Shown: in pieces, positions 14,162 through 17,297 of the stretch
Position numbering within the stretch: the first letter of the stretch is position 1
Layout: each line of letters starts with the position of its first letter
DNA from: DASUFI01 sp036274635
GTDB lineage: Bacteria > Planctomycetota > B15-G4
DNA length: 17,297 bases
Direction: 5' to 3'
NCBI GenBank assembly: GCA_036274635.1
Contig: DASUFI010000053.1
Coordinates: 1 to 17,297 of the forward strand
Program-made: the position numbers and the translations under genes
Notes under the pieces: generated by a model
Database searches by the model: none
Seen by the model: the letters and a program-made list of their open reading frames with translations, nothing else
Told to the model about the DNA's origin: nothing

Positions 14162-14395
14162 GGTTCGCCCAGGGGTACGCCGGCCGGGGCCCCGGCGCTG
14201 AAAGGCCGCCCGAGGCCGTGGTCTTGGGACGGGGCAGCGGGGGGCGGGCGTCCCGGGGCGCCGGCGGGGCCCGGGGGGGCGTGGGCCGGGCGCGTACAGG
14301 AAGACCTCAGTGATGAAGTCCTGGACGCGCGCGACCCTCGGCCCTCGCCTTGCGCGTCATCACTCGAAGCCCCGGGCGCCGCCGGCGCCGCGCCG
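14162..14395. other. Leader/intergenic region upstream of the ECF sigma gene
   Basis: These 234 bases separate the sigma gene from the end of the sulfatase-like gene on the same strand. They contain the perfect palindrome GCCGGGGCCCCGGC at 14183-14196, about 22 bases before the sigma ATG. They also hold a long G-run cluster on the plus strand (14226-14291). I see no gene, no T-run terminator and no clear promoter. Confidence 0.45.
14226..14248 (+). other. G-quadruplex-forming motif upstream of the ECF sigma gene
   Basis: On the plus strand four G-runs occur close together: GGG at 14226-14228, GGGG at 14231-14234, six Gs at 14239-14244 and GGG at 14246-14248, with loops of 2, 4 and 1 bases. 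Further G-runs continue to about 14291. This meets the usual G3+N1-7 pattern and lies on the template strand of the minus-strand sigma operon. In a genome this GC-rich such motifs also arise by chance. Confidence 0.5.
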
Positions 14396-16189
14396 TCAGT
14401 TCCCCACGTAGCCCAGCGCCCGCAGCGCATCCTGGTTCTGCAGCGCGCCGCCCTCGTCCACCTTCTTCGCGGCGGCCAGCAAGGCCTCGAGCGCCTGGCG
14501 CAGCTCGGCCGCGTCCGTGGGCTGCGCGGCGGAGAGGTCGTGCTCGTCGAGCGGATCGTCGAGGGCGTCGTTGAGCGTCTCGCGTCCCTCGCGCCGCGTG
14601 AGGCGCAGGCGGCCGCGGATCACGGCGTGCGCGTCCTGGGCAGCGAGCAGGTTGTCGAGGTCGTCCTCGAACAGCAGGCGGCCGGGCTGCGGCTCGGCGA
14701 GCAGCGAGTGCGAGAGGGTCACGCGGCCGGGCTCGGGCGCCACGCCGGCCAGGTCGAGGAGCGTGGCGGCCACGTCCACTCCCGAGACCGGCCCCGCGCG
14801 CCGCCCCGGCTGCACCCGCCCCGGCGCGAAGAGCAGCATCGGCACGCGGGTCTGGGCGAGGAGCAGGTCGTCGTGGCTCCAGTGGCCGCCCTCGCCCAGC
14901 GCCTCGCCGTGGTCGGCGGTGAGCAGCACGTCGGGCGGCGACGGGCCCTTGAGCAGGGTGCCGAGGAAGCGGTCGACGGCGGTGTCCAGCTCCCAGAGCT
15001 CGGCGTCGTAGAGGTCCGAGACGTGCTGCTTGTCGTCGGCGTCGGGTTGGTGGCCGGGCGGGTAGCTGTCGGCGCGGAAGAGGTAGCCGTTGACCGGCCC
15101 GGCGTAGTGGCGCACCCACAGCGCGGTGGCGTCCTTGGACGGCAGGTAGGGCCAGTGCGCGTCGAAGAGGTTCACCATCGCGAACCACGGGCGCGGGTCG
15201 GGCTGGCTGATCCAGGCGAGCGCGGAGGCCAGCACCTCGCGCGCGGGGCGCTGGAAGTCCTGCGGGCGGTTCGGGTTGCCGTTGCCGCGCAGCGCGGGCA
15301 CGAGCTGGGCGGCCACCACCTGGGCGTCGTGGACCAGCGCCCAGAGGTGGCTGTCGCAGAGCGCCGGATCGACCTGGTCGTCGTAGACGTCGAAGCCGCG
15401 CTCGAGGCCGCGGCCGGCATCGAGCACGGACGTGCCGACGAAGGCGCCGGTGCGGTAGCCCGCCTGCCGCAGCTGGGTGGCCACGCTCTCCGCGGTCACG
15501 CCCTGGTGGCGCAGCGTGGTGCCGTGCAGCGACGGCGGCAAGCCGGTGAGCATGGAGACGTGCGAGGACAGCGTGAACACCGACGCCGAGTAGGCCGCCT
15601 CCCACGTGGCGCTGAGCTCGGCCAGCTGGGCGAGGTGGGGCGTGATGCCGCGGTCGTAGCCCCAGGGCTGCAGATGGTCGGCGCGCGTGGTGTCCCAGAT
15701 GAGCAGCAGCAGGTTGGGGCGGGCGGCGGCCGGCGCGTCGGCGGGCGGCTGCGGCGGGCTGCGCAGGCCATCGAGGGGCGGCAGCAGCAGCAGGGCGATG
15801 GCGAGCAGCGCGAGGCCGGGCCAGCGCCGGCTGGCGAGGCGACGCTCGAGGCGGGCCAGCAGCAGCACGGCGCCGACGACGACCAGCATGGCCAGCAGCG
15901 CGGCGACCGCGATGATCAGGGGCCCGTCGCCGGCGCGCACTCGCGCCACCGCGGCGTGGTGCACCACGACGGAGCCCGCGAGCCAGCCGAAGCTTGCGGC
16001 GAAGGGCGCTCCCGTCCGGCGCGCGGTGAGCCACGCCGGCAGCGCGAGCAGCAGGCCGAAGGCGCTCCAGGCGAGCAACAGCTGCAGCGGCAGGGCGAGG
16101 TCGTGCGGGCGGTGCGCGAGGGCGAGGCGCGTGAGCAGCGTGTCGAGGCCGGCGCAGAGCAGGATCGCCAGCGGCAGCGCGCGCTTCAC
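14396..16189 (-). CDS. Membrane sulfatase-like hydrolase (alkaline-phosphatase fold) with Thr at the nucleophile position
   Basis: Predicted 597 residues from the GTG at 16187-16189, which overlaps the methyltransferase stop as GTGA. Five hydrophobic helices (about 4-24, 30-54, 62-82, 89-112, 122-142) precede a large, probably periplasmic, domain. The domain begins NLLLLIWDTTRADHLQPWGY (159-178) with metal-ligand candidates Asp166 and Asp171. The nucleophile motif reads SVFTLSSHVSMLTG (203-216): Thr206 stands where true sulfatases have Cys or Ser for formylglycine. LLTADHGEALGEGGHWSH (422-439) supplies Asp426 and His427, and VDVAATLLDLAGV (471-483) is typical. The family covers sulfatases, phosphonate and phosphodiester hydrolases and phosphoethanolamine/phosphoglycerol transferases. 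Because of the Thr I favour a phospho-type reaction on an envelope lipid or glycan. The protein ends ALRALGYVGN, common in this group. Confidence 0.85.
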   Translation of the reverse strand: MKRALPLAILLCAGLDTLLTRLALAHRPHDLALPLQLLLAWSAFGLLLALPAWLTARRTGAPFAASFGWLAGSVVVHHAAVARVRAGDGPLIIAVAALLAMLVVVGAVLLLARLERRLASRRWPGLALLAIALLLLPPLDGLRSPPQPPADAPAAARPNLLLLIWDTTRADHLQPWGYDRGITPHLAQLAELSATWEAAYSASVFTLSSHVSMLTGLPPSLHGTTLRHQGVTAESVATQLRQAGYRTGAFVGTSVLDAGRGLERGFDVYDDQVDPALCDSHLWALVHDAQVVAAQLVPALRGNGNPNRPQDFQRPAREVLASALAWISQPDPRPWFAMVNLFDAHWPYLPSKDATALWVRHYAGPVNGYLFRADSYPPGHQPDADDKQHVSDLYDAELWELDTAVDRFLGTLLKGPSPPDVLLTADHGEALGEGGHWSHDDLLLAQTRVPMLLFAPGRVQPGRRAGPVSGVDVAATLLDLAGVAPEPGRVTLSHSLLAEPQPGRLLFEDDLDNLLAAQDAHAVIRGRLRLTRREGRETLNDALDDPLDEHDLSAAQPTDAAELRQALEALLAAAKKVDEGGALQNQDALRALGYVGN

Positions 16190-17289
16190 GGCGGGGCCTT
16201 GCGGGCGCGCAGGATCCAGGAGTCGAAGCAGCCGGCGGCGTGCGCGCCGAAGGCCGCGTCCACGGCCGAGGCGGCGCGGTTGGCGGCCAGGGCCAGGCCG
16301 CAGGCCCAGGTGGCGCGTTTCTGCTCGGCCAGCGCCATGATCTCGGGCACGGGGAAGGTGAGCTGGTAGTAGCGGCGCGCCTCGATGCGCCAGCCGCGCG
16401 CGACCAGCAGGCGCTCGACCTCGGCCCGCGGCAGGCCGTTGAGCTCGCGCACGGGCAGCAGCGGGTGGCGTCGGCGGCGCCGCCGGAAGCCGCGCGCGAG
16501 CGGGTTGATGTCGCCGATGACCAGCAGGCCGCCCGGCTTGACCAGCGCCGCCAGCCGCTCGAGGAACACCTGCGGGTCGGGGGCGAAGGAGATCACGCCG
16601 CTGTTGAGCACGACGTCGAAGGGTTCGCGGAAGGGCGCCTCCTCCACGAAGCCGACGCGCGCGTCCAGCTCCACGCCCGTCTCGCGCGCGTTGGCGCGGG
16701 CCAGCTCGATCATGGCGGGGCTGGGGTCGAAGGCCGAGGCGCGGGCGCCGAGGCGCGCGGCCTCGATGCCCACCCAGCCCGTGCCGCAGCCGGCATCCAG
16801 CGCCGTCGCCCCGCGCGCCGGGCGCGCGAGCTGGGCCATGAGCCGGCGCATCCAGCGGTAGTGCGCGTAGGTGGGCGAGCCAGGGTTGCCGTTCCAGCCG
16901 GCGGCGTTGGCGTCGAACTTGGCGCGCGTGACGGGCTGGCTGAGGGCCTCGGCGCGCGGCCTCAGGTGCAGCACGGTGCGCGGCCCCGGCGTGGCGCGCG
17001 CGGGCAGCTCGGCCTCCTCGCCCACGGCGCGGCGGCGCACGCGGCCCTCGTCGTCGACGCGCCAGCACGCCGCGAGGTGCGCGGCGGGCCACAGCGCGTC
17101 GCGCAGCTCGGCCAGCGCGGCGTCGTCGGGCGCGCCGGGCAGCACCGCCAGCGTGGCGCGCGCGCCGGCGGCCTGACGCAGCGCGCCCGCCTCGCGCGCA
17201 TCGGCGCCGGGCAGCTCCAGCACGGGCGGCGGTGCGCCCCCGGCGCTCAGCTCCTGCAGGATGGGGGCCAGCGGCCCGTCGTCGCTCAC
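16186..17289 (-). CDS. Class I SAM-dependent methyltransferase with an N-terminal extension
   Basis: Predicted 367 residues. The start is taken as the GTG at 17287-17289: it forms a GTGA overlap (17286-17289) that would fit the stop of a further gene outside the window. The reading frame stays open to the window edge, so a longer protein is possible. Residues 1-115 are an Ala/Pro-rich segment I do not recognise. The methyltransferase domain (about 120-265) starts TRAKFDANAAGWNGNPGS, then has the SAM-binding motif TALDAGCGTGWVGIEAARLG (162-181), the acidic FDPSPAMIELARANARETG (187-205), and FDVVLNSGVISFAPDPQVFL (224-243) with LKP-like LVKPGGLLVIGDIN (249-262). The C-terminal 100 residues include an Arg-rich stretch (269-274) and may hold the substrate site. 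It is coupled to the membrane hydrolase, so the substrate may be a lipid or glycan; this is inference. Confidence 0.87.
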   Translation of the reverse strand: MSDDGPLAPILQELSAGGAPPPVLELPGADAREAGALRQAAGARATLAVLPGAPDDAALAELRDALWPAAHLAACWRVDDEGRVRRRAVGEEAELPARATPGPRTVLHLRPRAEALSQPVTRAKFDANAAGWNGNPGSPTYAHYRWMRRLMAQLARPARGATALDAGCGTGWVGIEAARLGARASAFDPSPAMIELARANARETGVELDARVGFVEEAPFREPFDVVLNSGVISFAPDPQVFLERLAALVKPGGLLVIGDINPLARGFRRRRRRHPLLPVRELNGLPRAEVERLLVARGWRIEARRYYQLTFPVPEIMALAEQKRATWACGLALAANRAASAVDAAFGAHAAGCFDSWILRARKAPP

Positions 17290-17297
17290 CGTGCACC
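17286..17297 (-). CDS. Possible last codons of an upstream gene
   Basis: Minus-strand TGA at 17286-17288 overlaps the methyltransferase GTG exactly as at other junctions. In that frame the visible codons read Gly-Ala-Arg-stop. Only the overlap pattern supports this. Confidence 0.2.
   Translation of the reverse strand, partial: GAR

Noticed and set aside
13295..16369. Plus-strand open frame of 1024 codons across the right half
   Set aside because: Arg/Gly/Gln-rich and spans several well-supported minus-strand genes and their gaps.
1..17297. CRISPR array, tRNA, rRNA or insertion sequence
   Set aside because: No regularly spaced repeats, no cloverleaf or rRNA-like conserved sequence and no transposase-like frame were seen on either strand.

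Overview
The window is very GC-rich throughout. It comes from a diderm (Gram-negative type) bacterium: it encodes an RND pump, its periplasmic adaptor, a TolC-type outer-membrane protein and several lipobox proteins. I cannot place it reliably; very high GC, frequent GTG starts and the gene families would fit an uncultured planctomycete, myxobacterium or Krumholzibacteria/Eisenbacteria-type lineage (inference only). Genes are tightly packed, and nine junctions show an exact 4-base stop/start overlap (ATGA or GTGA). I used these overlaps to choose several starts.

Layout. (1) 1-415, minus: N-terminus of a membrane-attached MutS-like ATPase that runs off the left edge. Upstream of it, at about 582-692 minus, lies a short decayed piece that looks like the N-terminus of a DUF5946 protein. 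(2) 926-2062, plus: a DegT/DnrJ/EryC1 sugar aminotransferase, closed by a striking AT-armed palindromic terminator (2211-2254). (3) 2417-5603, plus: an overlapping run of asparagine synthetase (asnB), oligoribonuclease (orn) and an EVE-domain protein. (4) 5808-12018, plus: a metal-efflux cluster of a small secreted His/Cys-rich protein, a lipoprotein membrane-fusion protein, a heavy-metal RND pump of the CusA/CzcA family and a TolC-family outer-membrane lipoprotein, in the order B-A-C. (5) 14161-12028, minus: an ECF sigma factor, a single-pass presumed anti-sigma factor and a small secreted protein built from secretin-type domains, all translationally coupled. (6) 17289-14396, minus: a SAM-dependent methyltransferase overlapping a five-helix membrane sulfatase-like hydrolase.

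How they fit together. Blocks 2, 3 (asnB) and 6 suggest cell-envelope or glycan modification. Block 4 is a complete tripartite exporter with no regulator in view. Block 5 is the most unusual: sigma factor, membrane anti-sigma and a periplasmic or outer-membrane secretin-fold protein, in an order that recalls FecI-FecR-FecA surface signalling but without the TonB-dependent receptor. It is the best candidate for an undescribed system. Other points worth a look are a Gly-to-Cys change in the AsnB oxyanion-hole motif, a repeat-built Lys/Ala/Glu tail on Orn, and a threonine at the nucleophile position of the sulfatase-like enzyme.
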